Shown here: in pieces, positions 16,133 through 26,793 of the stretch
How the letters are laid out: each line of letters starts with the position of its first letter
How positions within the stretch are numbered: position 1 is the stretch's first letter
Origin: Chitinophagaceae bacterium
Lineage (GTDB): Bacteria; Bacteroidota; Bacteroidia; Chitinophagales; Chitinophagaceae
Direction of reading: 5' to 3'
Assembly (NCBI GenBank): GCA_017998385.1
Contig: JAGODE010000005.1
Span: 1 to 42,655 of the forward strand
Length of the DNA: 42,655 nt
The notes under the pieces: generated by a model
Seen by the model: only the letters and a program-made list of their open reading frames with translations
Told to the model about the DNA's origin: nothing
The model's database searches: none
Made by a program: the position numbers and the translations under genes

Positions 16133-19100
16133 TTAGAAATCAACACTCAGACCCAGTGCATAAATACGAGGGCGGGGATAGATATTGTTATCTACGCCGG
16201 AGTCGCTTGCATTTTCAGGATCCAGCCCTTTGTATTTTGTAATAATAAATACATTCTGCACGTTGGCCGACACACGCAGGTTGGTGTTTGTGCCCAGTAC
16301 GCTGCCCGCATTGTACCCGATATTGATATTATCAAGACGGAAGAAGGAAGCGTTCTCCATGTAATAATCAGAGAGATACTGATTGTTGTTGAACTGGGTT
16401 CTCAGATAGTAATCGGAAGATGCGTTGCCAATGAAGTTGACCGGATTTTTGATAGTACGCAATACACCATTATTGGAAAAGAAGTTATTATACAGGTAAT
16501 TGCCAAAAGAACCGTGTCCGCTCAGTCCAAATGTCCATTTATTGGCAGTAATCTGTGTATTGATACCGAGCAATACATCGGGCGCGGGCTTTTTATACAG
16601 ATAACGGTCGGCATCATCAATACGTCCGTCGCGGTTTATATCATCATACAGACCCTCGATTGGTTTACCGGTTGCCTGATCATATACCTGTTTGTATACA
16701 AAGAATGTATACGGCGCATATCCTACAGTAAACTTACCGATGTTGTTGCCCGTACCACCGCTGATACCGCTTACATCAATGCCTTTGAAACCGGCATCCT
16801 GTTGCTTAAGCAGATTGGTAATCTTGTTTTTGTTGTACGTAAAATTGAAACCAAAATCCCAGGTCAGCCCCTGGGTTTTAACAGGAGTGGTATTCAGTAC
16901 AAATTCAATGCCCTTGTTTTCCATATTACCCACGTTGGTCAGCAGGGTGATATCAAAGTTGGAACCGGGAGCTACCGGAATTACACTCAGCAGGTCCTTG
17001 GTTTTTTTCTGGTATACGTCCACTGAACCGGAGATACGGTTGTTGAAGAAACTGAAGTCGAGACCGATATTGGTAGTCTGTGTTGTCTCCCATTTGATGT
17101 TGTCATCGTAGGCAGACGGACGCAGGAAGAAGTAGTAGGAACTGCCAAACATATACTGCGCAGAGATGGTACTCTGAGAATAACGCGGCAGGTAAGAATA
17201 ATACGCGATACCATCCTGCTGACCGGTTTCACCCCAGCTGGCACGCAGTTTCAGATCAGATACGGCACGTGAAAAACGGAAGAACTGATCTTTGAGTTTC
17301 CAGGCTACTGCCACGGCGGGGAAATAACCTACCCGTGTAGCAGGAGAAAACTTAGAGCTGGCATCACGTCTTACCGATGCGGTAAGCAGATACTTATCTG
17401 CCAGGGTAAAGTTGATCCGTCCCAGGTATGACTCCAGTCTGTATTGCGGCTTATCTGTGAGGAATGTTGGTTCCGAACCGGCAATGGTATCTTTCTTAGC
17501 CGGATTGTTGGGATCAGCCACGGCACGGTAGCTGAAAGAAGGATAGTTATTTACATTAGTAAAGAAATCCTGGTAGCTATGCGTCAGCAGCACATCAAAT
17601 TTGCTGTTGATGCTTTTGATCTCCTTGGCATAAAACAGGGAGATATCTGCAAGGTAGTTTTCTTTGCTTTGTTTATAATAAGTTCTGCGGCCACCTGTTT
17701 TGTAATTGGTAGCAGAATTGGAATCTATATTATCGTTGCCGGTACCCCAGCCATTATCCATACCCAGGTTGGCCTGCAGGTGCAGGTCGGGCAGGAAATG
17801 GAATTTATAATCCAGCTGCACATTCCCGATAAGGCGGCGTACGCGCGATGTATTGTCGCGAAGCTTAAGCAGTGCTACGGGGTTGCGGGTAGAAAGGTCG
17901 ATGGGAAGACCATTTGCCTGCAGCCATTCATAATAGCCGCCATATTTGCCGCCATTGACAGGCTGCGTGGGGTCAAATGCCACGGCAGAACCGATAGCAC
18001 CGCCATCGGCAAAATGATTTTCTGTCTGGCTCCCTTTTACGCTTATGGTAACGGCCAGATGGTCGTCGAAGAACTTGGGAGAAAGATTCAGACCGGCAGA
18101 GTAGCGGTTGAATTTATCTGTTTTGAGAATACCCTCCTGGCTCAGATAACCCAGACTTATGCGATAGGGCATATTTTTTACAGAACCGCTGGCACTGATA
18201 TTATGGTTATTGGTCAGCGCCAGTTGATATATCTGATCCTGCCAGTCAGTACTGGCTGTACCCAACAGGTTTTTATATGTGTTGTTGCCTGTGGCTATCG
18301 CATCGTCTGTGATCACTTTGCGAATCTCATCGGCCGACATTACATCTACTTTTTTAGCAATCTTGCTGGCAGATACCAGTGTATTGTAGTTGAAACGAGG
18401 CTTGCCTTTTGCTCCTTTTTTGGTGGTGATGATGATCACACCATTGGAGGCGCGTGATCCGTACAGGGCCGTTGCAGAGGCATCTTTCAATACACTCATT
18501 GATTCGATATCGTCGGGGTTGATAGTATTGAGCAGGTTGGCCGAGCCGGCAATGCCATTACTTTCTACCGGCACACCGTCAATTACGATCAGCGGTTCAT
18601 TGCTGGCGTTGAGTGAGGCACCACCTCTGATGCGGATACGGCTGCCGCCACCGGCCGAGCCACCACCCGAAGTAATCTGCAAGCCGGCAACCTTGCCCTG
18701 CAGCAGCTGCTCCGATGAAGGAATGTTGCCTTTCTGAAAATCTTTGGCAGATACCGAAGTAACAGCGCCGGTAAGGTCTCCGCGTTTACGCGTACCATAG
18801 GCAATCACCACTACTTCACCCAAAGCAGCATTGTTAACCTCGAGGCTAACATTGATCTGCGTTTTTCCCTCAATACTCAACTCCTGTGAGTTGTATCCAA
18901 TAGAAGAAAAAATAAGTGCAGCAGCCGATGAGTTCACCGGAATACGGTAATCACCATTGACATCGGTTTGCGTGCCAGTGGTGGTGCCTTTTACAGATAC
19001 AGAAACACCAGATAGCGGCGAGCCATCCTTCGAGTCCGTAACCTTTCCGGTGATTACCCTGTCTTGTGAAATGGAAACGAGCGATAGAAAAAGCATCGAG

Positions 19101-19138
19101 AATGCCATCAATGCCTTTTGCAGGTTGTTGCAGGACAT
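16133..19138 (-). CDS. SusC/RagA family TonB-linked transporter (starch locus)
   Basis: About 1001 residues from ATG 19138; an in-frame TTG at 19144 would add two residues. The signal peptide ends VSISQ. A carboxypeptidase-like domain (VITGKVTDSKDGSPLSGVSV, about residues 25-110) comes next. The plug domain carries the SusC signature (INPDDIESMSVLKDASATAL, then YGSRASNGVIIITTKKG). The C-terminal barrel ends YALGLSVDF. It imports oligosaccharides through the outer membrane with TonB/ExbBD energy and works with the SusD encoded 22 bases downstream. An inverted repeat 45-69 bases upstream of the start is a likely control site for the Nudix-type regulator encoded just before it. Confidence 0.95.
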   Translation of the reverse strand: MSCNNLQKALMAFSMLFLSLVSISQDRVITGKVTDSKDGSPLSGVSVSVKGTTTGTQTDVNGDYRIPVNSSAAALIFSSIGYNSQELSIEGKTQINVSLEVNNAALGEVVVIAYGTRKRGDLTGAVTSVSAKDFQKGNIPSSEQLLQGKVAGLQITSGGGSAGGGSRIRIRGGASLNASNEPLIVIDGVPVESNGIAGSANLLNTINPDDIESMSVLKDASATALYGSRASNGVIIITTKKGAKGKPRFNYNTLVSASKIAKKVDVMSADEIRKVITDDAIATGNNTYKNLLGTASTDWQDQIYQLALTNNHNISASGSVKNMPYRISLGYLSQEGILKTDKFNRYSAGLNLSPKFFDDHLAVTISVKGSQTENHFADGGAIGSAVAFDPTQPVNGGKYGGYYEWLQANGLPIDLSTRNPVALLKLRDNTSRVRRLIGNVQLDYKFHFLPDLHLQANLGMDNGWGTGNDNIDSNSATNYKTGGRRTYYKQSKENYLADISLFYAKEIKSINSKFDVLLTHSYQDFFTNVNNYPSFSYRAVADPNNPAKKDTIAGSEPTFLTDKPQYRLESYLGRINFTLADKYLLTASVRRDASSKFSPATRVGYFPAVAVAWKLKDQFFRFSRAVSDLKLRASWGETGQQDGIAYYSYLPRYSQSTISAQYMFGSSYYFFLRPSAYDDNIKWETTQTTNIGLDFSFFNNRISGSVDVYQKKTKDLLSVIPVAPGSNFDITLLTNVGNMENKGIEFVLNTTPVKTQGLTWDFGFNFTYNKNKITNLLKQQDAGFKGIDVSGISGGTGNNIGKFTVGYAPYTFFVYKQVYDQATGKPIEGLYDDINRDGRIDDADRYLYKKPAPDVLLGINTQITANKWTFGLSGHGSFGNYLYNNFFSNNGVLRTIKNPVNFIGNASSDYYLRTQFNNNQYLSDYYMENASFFRLDNINIGYNAGSVLGTNTNLRVSANVQNVFIITKYKGLDPENASDSGVDNNIYPRPRIYALGLSVDF

Positions 19139-19182
19139 AAGCAATCGTTAAGTGTTAAGCAATCAGAATTTTGAACAATACA

Positions 19183-19207
19183 ACAATGTGTATTTAGAAC
19201 ACAATGT
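19183..19207. promoter_or_regulatory. Inverted-repeat operator candidate upstream of susC-like gene
   Basis: On the minus strand it reads ACATTGTGT, a 7-base spacer, then ACACATTGT: 9-base arms with one mismatch. It lies between the Nudix-regulator stop (19277) and the SusC start (19138), where an operator would be expected. Assignment to that regulator is inferred from position only. Confidence 0.5.
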
Positions 19208-19276
19208 TAAAGCATTTTTATTTTAGAAAAAATAAATTTTTCAAAAAAACCGCTATGGCCGGGCTTTTCAGGGCTC

Positions 19277-20011
19277 TCAGGCAATAGCTACACGTGGGCC
19301 TCCGGCTTTGCGCCGGCCCGCCTTACGTTTGAATTCGGGCTTGAGTTTGTACAATTTACCGGGACGATGGGGCACATCTTCTTCCATCTCATTAAGGTCT
19401 ATGAGCCAGTCCTTAATGGCAATCTTTTTGCGGAAATTGCGCCGGTCAAGGTCTACCTGCAGGATAGCTTCATAGAGCTCCTGCAGCTCCCTTAACGAGA
19501 ATTTTTCGGGCAGGAGATTGAAAATCACCGGATGTTCCATGACCTGCTCCCGCAAGCGGGCAAGGCAGGTATCGAGGATCAGCTTATGATCAAAGGCCAT
19601 TTTGCGGATATCCTGCACAGCATGCCACTGCAGCTCATTATTGGTAATCCGGAGTTTCTGATGTTTTACATCTATCAGTGAATAATAGGCCGTGGTAATT
19701 ACGCGGCCGGAGGGGTGACGGTCAATGGTACCAAATGTATGTACCTGCTCGAGGTACACGTCTTCCATACCCGTACGCTCCCGCAAAATGCGGTAAGAAG
19801 CACTGTCCAGATCCTCATCCGGCCTCACCAGGTCGCCCAGGAATGAATACAGGCCGGAAAACTCTTCCAGGTCAGATTTTATGAGTAAAACTTTCAGCTG
19901 CTTTTCATGATAACAAAAAATGACACAGTCAACAGAGATCGCAATATTAAAATACTCCAGGTGGCTGATCTTTTCCAGCTCCGCCGTTTTCAGGTTTGTT
20001 CCTTTGGCCAT
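19277..20011 (-). CDS. Nudix-fold transcriptional regulator (NrtR/AraR-like)
   Basis: The protein has 244 residues. An N-terminal Nudix domain (about 20-150) is followed by a winged-helix domain (about 165-235, FSLRELQELYEAIL and RRNFRKKIAIKDWLIDL) and a basic tail. The Nudix box is degenerate. Where active hydrolases have RExxEExG, this protein has RILRERTG, so two metal-binding Glu residues are lost. That pattern is known for Nudix domains turned into sugar- or ADP-ribose-sensing regulators. It lies 22 bases after the amylase gene and directly before susCDEF, so it probably senses a sugar and controls this locus, including itself. The effector is unknown. It takes the place of the SusR or hybrid two-component regulators found in other starch loci. 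Confidence 0.85.
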   Translation of the reverse strand: MAKGTNLKTAELEKISHLEYFNIAISVDCVIFCYHEKQLKVLLIKSDLEEFSGLYSFLGDLVRPDEDLDSASYRILRERTGMEDVYLEQVHTFGTIDRHPSGRVITTAYYSLIDVKHQKLRITNNELQWHAVQDIRKMAFDHKLILDTCLARLREQVMEHPVIFNLLPEKFSLRELQELYEAILQVDLDRRNFRKKIAIKDWLIDLNEMEEDVPHRPGKLYKLKPEFKRKAGRRKAGGPRVAIA

Positions 20012-20033
20012 ATCTGAGGGTTGCTAGCAGTAA

Positions 20034-22961
20034 TTATTGAATAAGTACTTTGACCATGCGGGTATGATTCCGGGTCTGAACTTTCAGCAAATATAGGCCG
20101 CCCGATATATTTGCCAGTTGTTCTCCAATCGGCAGTAACTGATTACCCCGGTTGAGTGTGCCTGCAAAAACCGGTTTTATCAGTTGTCCCTGGTTATTAA
20201 GCAGGGTTACTTCTGTACGTCCCGCTTCGGGTATATTCAGCTCCAGTATGCTAGCTCCTTTTACCGGATTTGGGTAAACGGCTGCCAGCAGTGTATTGGC
20301 CGGATTATCTACATCAAACACGGGAGTCACGGGTATATTATTCACGTTGCGGTTTACATACACATGATATTCGCCCGGCTGCAGCGTGATGGTTTGCGGA
20401 CCTGCTGTAGCCGTAAATGAAGTATTGCCCAGGTAATCGAACCAGGTACCTGCTGCAGGGAAAGTGAACGTAGCCGTTTGAGCCGTCACATCAAAATTGC
20501 CAATTATACAGAGCAGCGACGAATCGGTGGCCGAACGCAGCTTCAGCCATTTGAAGGCTCCTGCGAGGCTGCGGTCGATTGTTATGTTATTGGCAATAAA
20601 TACGTCCTTATACCAGCCATGATTCCGCAGCCGTGCCATCTGGCTGTATACATCAAAAAGCTGCGTACGTCGCGCCTGCTGCTGGTAATTCCAGCGAATA
20701 GGTTTGTTGCTGGTCCGGCAGTTGTCGTTGATAGAACCATCGGGACAGTAATTGATGGGATAATCATACCCGAGTTCGCCAAACTGCCAGATCATTTTAG
20801 GTCCGGGCATACCCAGCAGGAAAGCGGCATTCTGTGCCATTCGCCTGAGGGCAGTGGTTGTATCTTTTGTGGAATAACCACCCGACACACTTCCAAAATT
20901 CACGTTTTTGTACACGAGCCTTTCCTCATCATGGCTTTCCATATAGGCAATCAGGTATGGTTTGCTCCAGCCGCGTACACTGTGCAGGGCGTTCTCGAAA
21001 TTGGAATTGGCTATATACCCCATCGCCGCTTCACCAAAATTGTAATTGGCATTTCCCCACAGCATCATACCATAATCACTTAATTCGATCTCTTCTGTAT
21101 TGGCAGCAAAGTGTTCCAGAATTACATAGGAACCGGGCGACTTTAACTGCAGTGTATCATAATACCGTTTCCAGATAGCTACACGACTGGCGTCGTAATT
21201 GCTCCAGTTGCCTACATTACAGTTGCCTCCATTGGCATCGCAGGTTTGGGTTTGTGTAAATCCTTTCGACAGGTCAAACCGGAATCCATCCAACCGGTAT
21301 TCCTGCAACCAGTGCTCCACTACACGGCTGAAAAAATACCGCGTAGCCAGGCTTTCATGGTTCATATCATAACCTACATTGAAGGCATGTTTGGCCACGG
21401 GGTTAAACCAGGGATTATTGGCGGCAGGGCGGTTATTGGCTGCATCCCAGTAGAGCTGTACCATGGGCGAGAGGCCAAAGGAATGATTGAGCGCAATATC
21501 CATTACTACTGCAATACCCTGGCCATGACATACATCAATAAATTCTTTCAGTGTGTTTTTAGGGCCATAGTATTTATCGGGTGCAAAGTAGAAGTCAGGA
21601 TTATATCCCCAGCTTTCATTGCCTTCAAATTCATTGAAAGGCATAACCTCAATCGCATTCACCCCCAGCCGCTTCAGATAAGTAAGTGTATCGCGCAGGG
21701 TTTTCCAGTCATGAGCCGCCACAAAATCGCGCACCAGCAATTCATAAATAAAAAGGTTTCGCTTATCTGGCCGTACAAAACTATTATTGGCCCAGGTATA
21801 TGCCGGCGCATTGGTTTGCAATAAACTTACAATACCGGAGGTAAGACCGGTTGGGTAAGAACGCAGATTGGGATAAGTAGCGGATGAAATATTCTGATCA
21901 TTGTTATTATAGGGATCGAGAATCTTTTCGGCATAGGGATCGGGGATGCGCAAACTACCATCGACCATGTATTGAAAAGCATATTCAGTGCCCGGCGTGA
22001 GCCCGTTGATCTGCAGCCACCAGTAATTGCCGTCAGGGGTTTTATTCATTTGATAGGCAGACTGCTCGGTCCAGTTGCTGCCCGTAAATTCTCCAATTAC
22101 GTTTACCCGCGATTTGCCTGGAGCATAGAGTACGAGCACAACAGATGTATTACCCGAAAGATAATTAATACCATCACGCACCCCTGCCGGCAAAGGCGCC
22201 ACATTTACACTTCCACCTGCAAAAAAACGGATCGTGTCTTTATCGCTTACAGCTCCATTTACCGCCTCAATCACCAGTTCTGTATTACCTGCGGCGGTTA
22301 TAGCAGGGGAGGCCGAAAGACTGCTCACTCCACTGGCCTGCTGCACTACGGTACCATTGAGATAAATCTTCATATCCGAAGCCTGGCTGGCAACTGCATT
22401 CACAGCAATATTATCGCCCACCGCTTTACTAATAGTCTCGGGAACCGGAGTAAAGTAAGGCTGAAGGGGCGGAGCAATAAAACGCACATGCAGACCATTG
22501 TCGTAAACAGGCACATACATGTTGCCGTTGAATACGGATAAATCAGCATTGCGCTGCACACGGTTGCCGGCTGCATCGCGAAAAAGAATAGCAATAGCCC
22601 GGATGGTTTCCGAAGCATTGGTAACATTAAAAAAACTGCGGATATTATTGATCGTATACGACCATTTATCTGTACCGGCGGATGTAGCCTGGCCATTGGC
22701 GGGACTGGTGGCCCAGGTAAAAGGCACATATTTCCAATCGTCCTGCGAAGTACTGAGGCTGGTGATAAGTCCTATATGAACATATACATTACCGGTATAT
22801 CCCATCAGGCCCTGGTTTCCCTTTGTAGCATCTACTGTGATGGTAATATTATCACCCTCTTTGGCAAAATTGGGTGACCAGGTCAGCAGTTGAGCCGTCA
22901 ACGGACCGGCAAAAAGTAATACAATGACCACTGTCGCAAGCAATCGTTTCTTCATACGCAT
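20034..22961 (-). CDS. Secreted GH13 alpha-amylase with CBM48-like and T9SS domains
   Basis: The protein has 975 residues. A Sec signal peptide (cleaved near LTAQ, about residue 24) is followed by beta-rich domains (25-255). An isoamylase-N/CBM48-like module (about 265-355) and the GH13 barrel (about 395-780) come next. Catalytic residues are visible: region I DIALNH (488-493), nucleophile Asp563 in GFRFD, acid/base Glu616 in VILEHF, and Asp678 in ESHDEE. After a C-terminal beta domain, residues about 880-975 (AVYPNPVKGASILELNIP ... GGLYLLKVQT) are a T9SS type A sorting domain, so the enzyme is exported or surface-anchored. It hydrolyses internal alpha-1,4 bonds of starch or glycogen; branching or pullulanase-like specificity cannot be excluded. 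ATGs at 22961 and 22955 are both possible starts. The Nudix regulator follows after 22 bases. Confidence 0.92.
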   Translation of the reverse strand: MRMKKRLLATVVIVLLFAGPLTAQLLTWSPNFAKEGDNITITVDATKGNQGLMGYTGNVYVHIGLITSLSTSQDDWKYVPFTWATSPANGQATSAGTDKWSYTINNIRSFFNVTNASETIRAIAILFRDAAGNRVQRNADLSVFNGNMYVPVYDNGLHVRFIAPPLQPYFTPVPETISKAVGDNIAVNAVASQASDMKIYLNGTVVQQASGVSSLSASPAITAAGNTELVIEAVNGAVSDKDTIRFFAGGSVNVAPLPAGVRDGINYLSGNTSVVLVLYAPGKSRVNVIGEFTGSNWTEQSAYQMNKTPDGNYWWLQINGLTPGTEYAFQYMVDGSLRIPDPYAEKILDPYNNNDQNISSATYPNLRSYPTGLTSGIVSLLQTNAPAYTWANNSFVRPDKRNLFIYELLVRDFVAAHDWKTLRDTLTYLKRLGVNAIEVMPFNEFEGNESWGYNPDFYFAPDKYYGPKNTLKEFIDVCHGQGIAVVMDIALNHSFGLSPMVQLYWDAANNRPAANNPWFNPVAKHAFNVGYDMNHESLATRYFFSRVVEHWLQEYRLDGFRFDLSKGFTQTQTCDANGGNCNVGNWSNYDASRVAIWKRYYDTLQLKSPGSYVILEHFAANTEEIELSDYGMMLWGNANYNFGEAAMGYIANSNFENALHSVRGWSKPYLIAYMESHDEERLVYKNVNFGSVSGGYSTKDTTTALRRMAQNAAFLLGMPGPKMIWQFGELGYDYPINYCPDGSINDNCRTSNKPIRWNYQQQARRTQLFDVYSQMARLRNHGWYKDVFIANNITIDRSLAGAFKWLKLRSATDSSLLCIIGNFDVTAQTATFTFPAAGTWFDYLGNTSFTATAGPQTITLQPGEYHVYVNRNVNNIPVTPVFDVDNPANTLLAAVYPNPVKGASILELNIPEAGRTEVTLLNNQGQLIKPVFAGTLNRGNQLLPIGEQLANISGGLYLLKVQTRNHTRMVKVLIQ

Positions 22962-23048
22962 TCAGTTTTTGGGCAAACACAATACCGAAGATAGGGAATA
23001 TGTACTTACGACACATTAATTTTTTTACAGATAGCCGCCTGCTGGTAA

Positions 23049-25205
<2,157 letters not shown>

Positions 25206-25363
25206 AATGTGCTAATGTGGTAATTTGCCAATGTGCTAATGAGTTGATGGAATAGCCTGGTTGCATTAATGGGAATACTTTTCATTTTCTCGGTAACACA
25301 GAAAAGCTTCATCAAATACTGATCTTACATTAGCACATTGGCAAATTAGCACATTAGCATATT
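25206..25363. repeat. Long-hairpin intergenic repeat with 36-base arms
   Basis: Arms at 25206-25241 and 25328-25363 are complementary over 36 bases with two mismatches. Each arm contains AATGTGCTAATG twice, with ATTTGCC between. The 86-base centre folds further (GTTGATGG with CTTCATCAA, CTTTTC with GAAAAG). The whole element nearly fills the space between ligA and the next gene. It looks like a dispersed non-coding repeat (REP- or MITE-like), and as RNA it could also end the ligA transcript. No target-site duplication is evident. Confidence 0.75.
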
Positions 25364-25384
25364 AACCCAAAACCTGTCACACCG

Positions 25385-26056
25385 ATGATAAAGCCCTCTA
25401 CCCTCCAGTTCTTAAAGTCTTTAAAAAAGAACAACAACAAGCCCTGGTTTGATGCAAACCGCAGCAGTTATGAAGCCGCTCGTGCCGATTTTGCTGCTTT
25501 TATACAGCAGGTAATTGACCGGCATGGAAAAAAGGATGAAGGAATCAGTCACCTGGTAGCACGCGATTGTATGTTTCGTATCAACCGCGATATTCGTTTT
25601 GCAAAAGACAAGTCGCCTTATAAAAGCAATTTTGGAGCGAGTATCAACCAGGGTGGTAAACAGGCTATGACTACGGCGGGCTATTATTTTCACCTGGAGC
25701 CTGGCCAGTCTTTCGCCGGCGGTGGCATCTGGATGCCTCCCGCAGAAGCCCTGCGTAAAGTGCGCCAGGAAATAGATTACAATTACAAAGACTTTCTGCG
25801 CATTTTGCGCAACCGGAGTTTTCAATCGGTATACGGCGATCTCTCGCATGAAGCAGCATATAAACTAAGCCGCGTACCCAAGGGTTACGAAGCCGATAAC
25901 CCCGCCGCCGACTACCTCAAACTCAAAAGCTTTATTGCCAGCCTCTCGCTTCGTGATGCCGAGTTGACGGATAAAGACCTGGTAAAAAAGACTACCGGCG
26001 CCTTTGCCGCTTTACAACCGCTGATAGTCTTTATTAATCAGGCAATTATCGAATAG
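25385..26056 (+). CDS. DUF2461 family protein
   Basis: The protein has 223 residues, the usual length for the DUF2461/TIGR02453 family. Family marks are visible: the N-terminal TLQFLKSLKKNNNKPWFDANR; the central MFRINRDIRFAKDKSPYKSNFGA (about 63-85); and YYFHLEPGQSFAGGGIWMP (about 101-119). The protein has no signal peptide or membrane segment, so it is cytoplasmic. Its biochemical function is unknown. It follows ligA on the same strand, but the long repeat between them makes co-transcription uncertain. Confidence 0.92.
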   Translation: MIKPSTLQFLKSLKKNNNKPWFDANRSSYEAARADFAAFIQQVIDRHGKKDEGISHLVARDCMFRINRDIRFAKDKSPYKSNFGASINQGGKQAMTTAGYYFHLEPGQSFAGGGIWMPPAEALRKVRQEIDYNYKDFLRILRNRSFQSVYGDLSHEAAYKLSRVPKGYEADNPAADYLKLKSFIASLSLRDAELTDKDLVKKTTGAFAALQPLIVFINQAIIE

Positions 26057-26082
26057 TTCACCCCACTTTTGCTGGCCTCATT

Positions 26083-26138
26083 TTTGAATCTGAAAAGGTT
26101 TAACAAAATATATTTGGCCATATCAATGTTTAAACATT
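26083..26138 (+). promoter_or_regulatory. Bacteroidota-type promoter and palindrome upstream of the YceI gene
   Basis: TTTG (26083-26086) and a perfect TAnnTTTG element, TATATTTG (26109-26116), are 22 bases apart, slightly wider than usual. A perfect 14-base palindrome, AATGTTTAAACATT, follows at 26125-26138 and would overlap the transcript start or the early leader, a good place for a repressor. Confidence 0.5.
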
Positions 26139-26168
26139 AATTTTGTATCACAATTAAAAAAAATAATC

Positions 26169-26690
26169 ATGGCAACCTGGACAATCGACACCGCACACTC
26201 CGAGATCGGGTTCAAAGTAAAACACCTGGTAATCTCTACTGTGTCCGGTAAATTCAACAGTTTTGATGGCTCAGTAGAAAGCGATAAAGAAGACTTTTCT
26301 GACGCCAAAATCAGCTTCTCAGCTGATATCGACAGCATTCATACAGGCAACGACCAGCGTGATGGTCACCTGAAATCAGCTGATTTCTTTGATGCTGCCA
26401 ACCATCCCAAGCTTAGCTTCACCTCTACTTCGTTTGAGAAGTCTGGTGATGATTATAAGTTGCTGGGCAATCTTACACTGAAAGGCGTAACACGTCCTGT
26501 AACCCTGAATGTAGAATTTGGTGGTGTGCAGCAGAGCATGTATGGCCAGACAGTAGCCGGTTTTGAAATCACCGGTAAAATCAATCGTCAGGACTATGGT
26601 CTTACCTGGAGTGCGGTGACCGAAGCCGGGGGTGTAGTGGTGAGTGATGAAGTGAAGCTTCTGATCAATGTGGAAGTGGTGAAACAATAA
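26169..26690 (+). CDS. YceI family protein
   Basis: The protein has 173 residues and spans a complete YceI lipocalin-like barrel. It begins MATWTIDTAHSEIGFKVKHLVIS. The usual GxF region follows, then a HLKSADFFDAANHPKLSFTST segment and GNLTLKGVTRPVTLNV. YceI folds bind isoprenoid or other lipophilic molecules. Unlike E. coli YceI it has no signal peptide, so it is predicted to be cytoplasmic. A promoter-like element with a palindrome lies upstream and an intrinsic terminator follows, so it is probably transcribed alone. Its ligand in this organism is unknown. Confidence 0.93.
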   Translation: MATWTIDTAHSEIGFKVKHLVISTVSGKFNSFDGSVESDKEDFSDAKISFSADIDSIHTGNDQRDGHLKSADFFDAANHPKLSFTSTSFEKSGDDYKLLGNLTLKGVTRPVTLNVEFGGVQQSMYGQTVAGFEITGKINRQDYGLTWSAVTEAGGVVVSDEVKLLINVEVVKQ

Positions 26691-26709
26691 TTCAGGTTAA
26701 GGTTTATAG

Positions 26710-26741
26710 AAAAGCGGCTTTCCTTATAGGGAGCCGCTTTT
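26710..26741 (+). terminator. Intrinsic terminator after the YceI gene
   Basis: AAAAGCGGCT pairs perfectly with AGCCGCTTTT across a 12-base loop, with TTTTTC at the end, 20 bases after the stop. The A-run on the other side means it may also act on the converging ATPase transcript. Confidence 0.88.
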
Positions 26742-26793
26742 TCATTAATGCTATTATCTTACCTCGAAGAGTACTCATTTTGCGCCGATCGCA

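Noticed and set aside
17444..18457. Long plus-strand open frame (337 codons)
   Set aside because: Lies wholly antisense to the first susC gene, has no recognisable domain or start signal; a by-product of the opposite coding frame.
21246..21824. Plus-strand open frame (192 codons)
   Set aside because: Antisense to the GH13 barrel, whose catalytic motifs are intact in the other strand.
25206..25363. CRISPR-like array, because of the repeated GTGCTAATG units
   Set aside because: Copies are inverted, irregularly spaced and without unique spacers or cas genes; a hairpin repeat fits.
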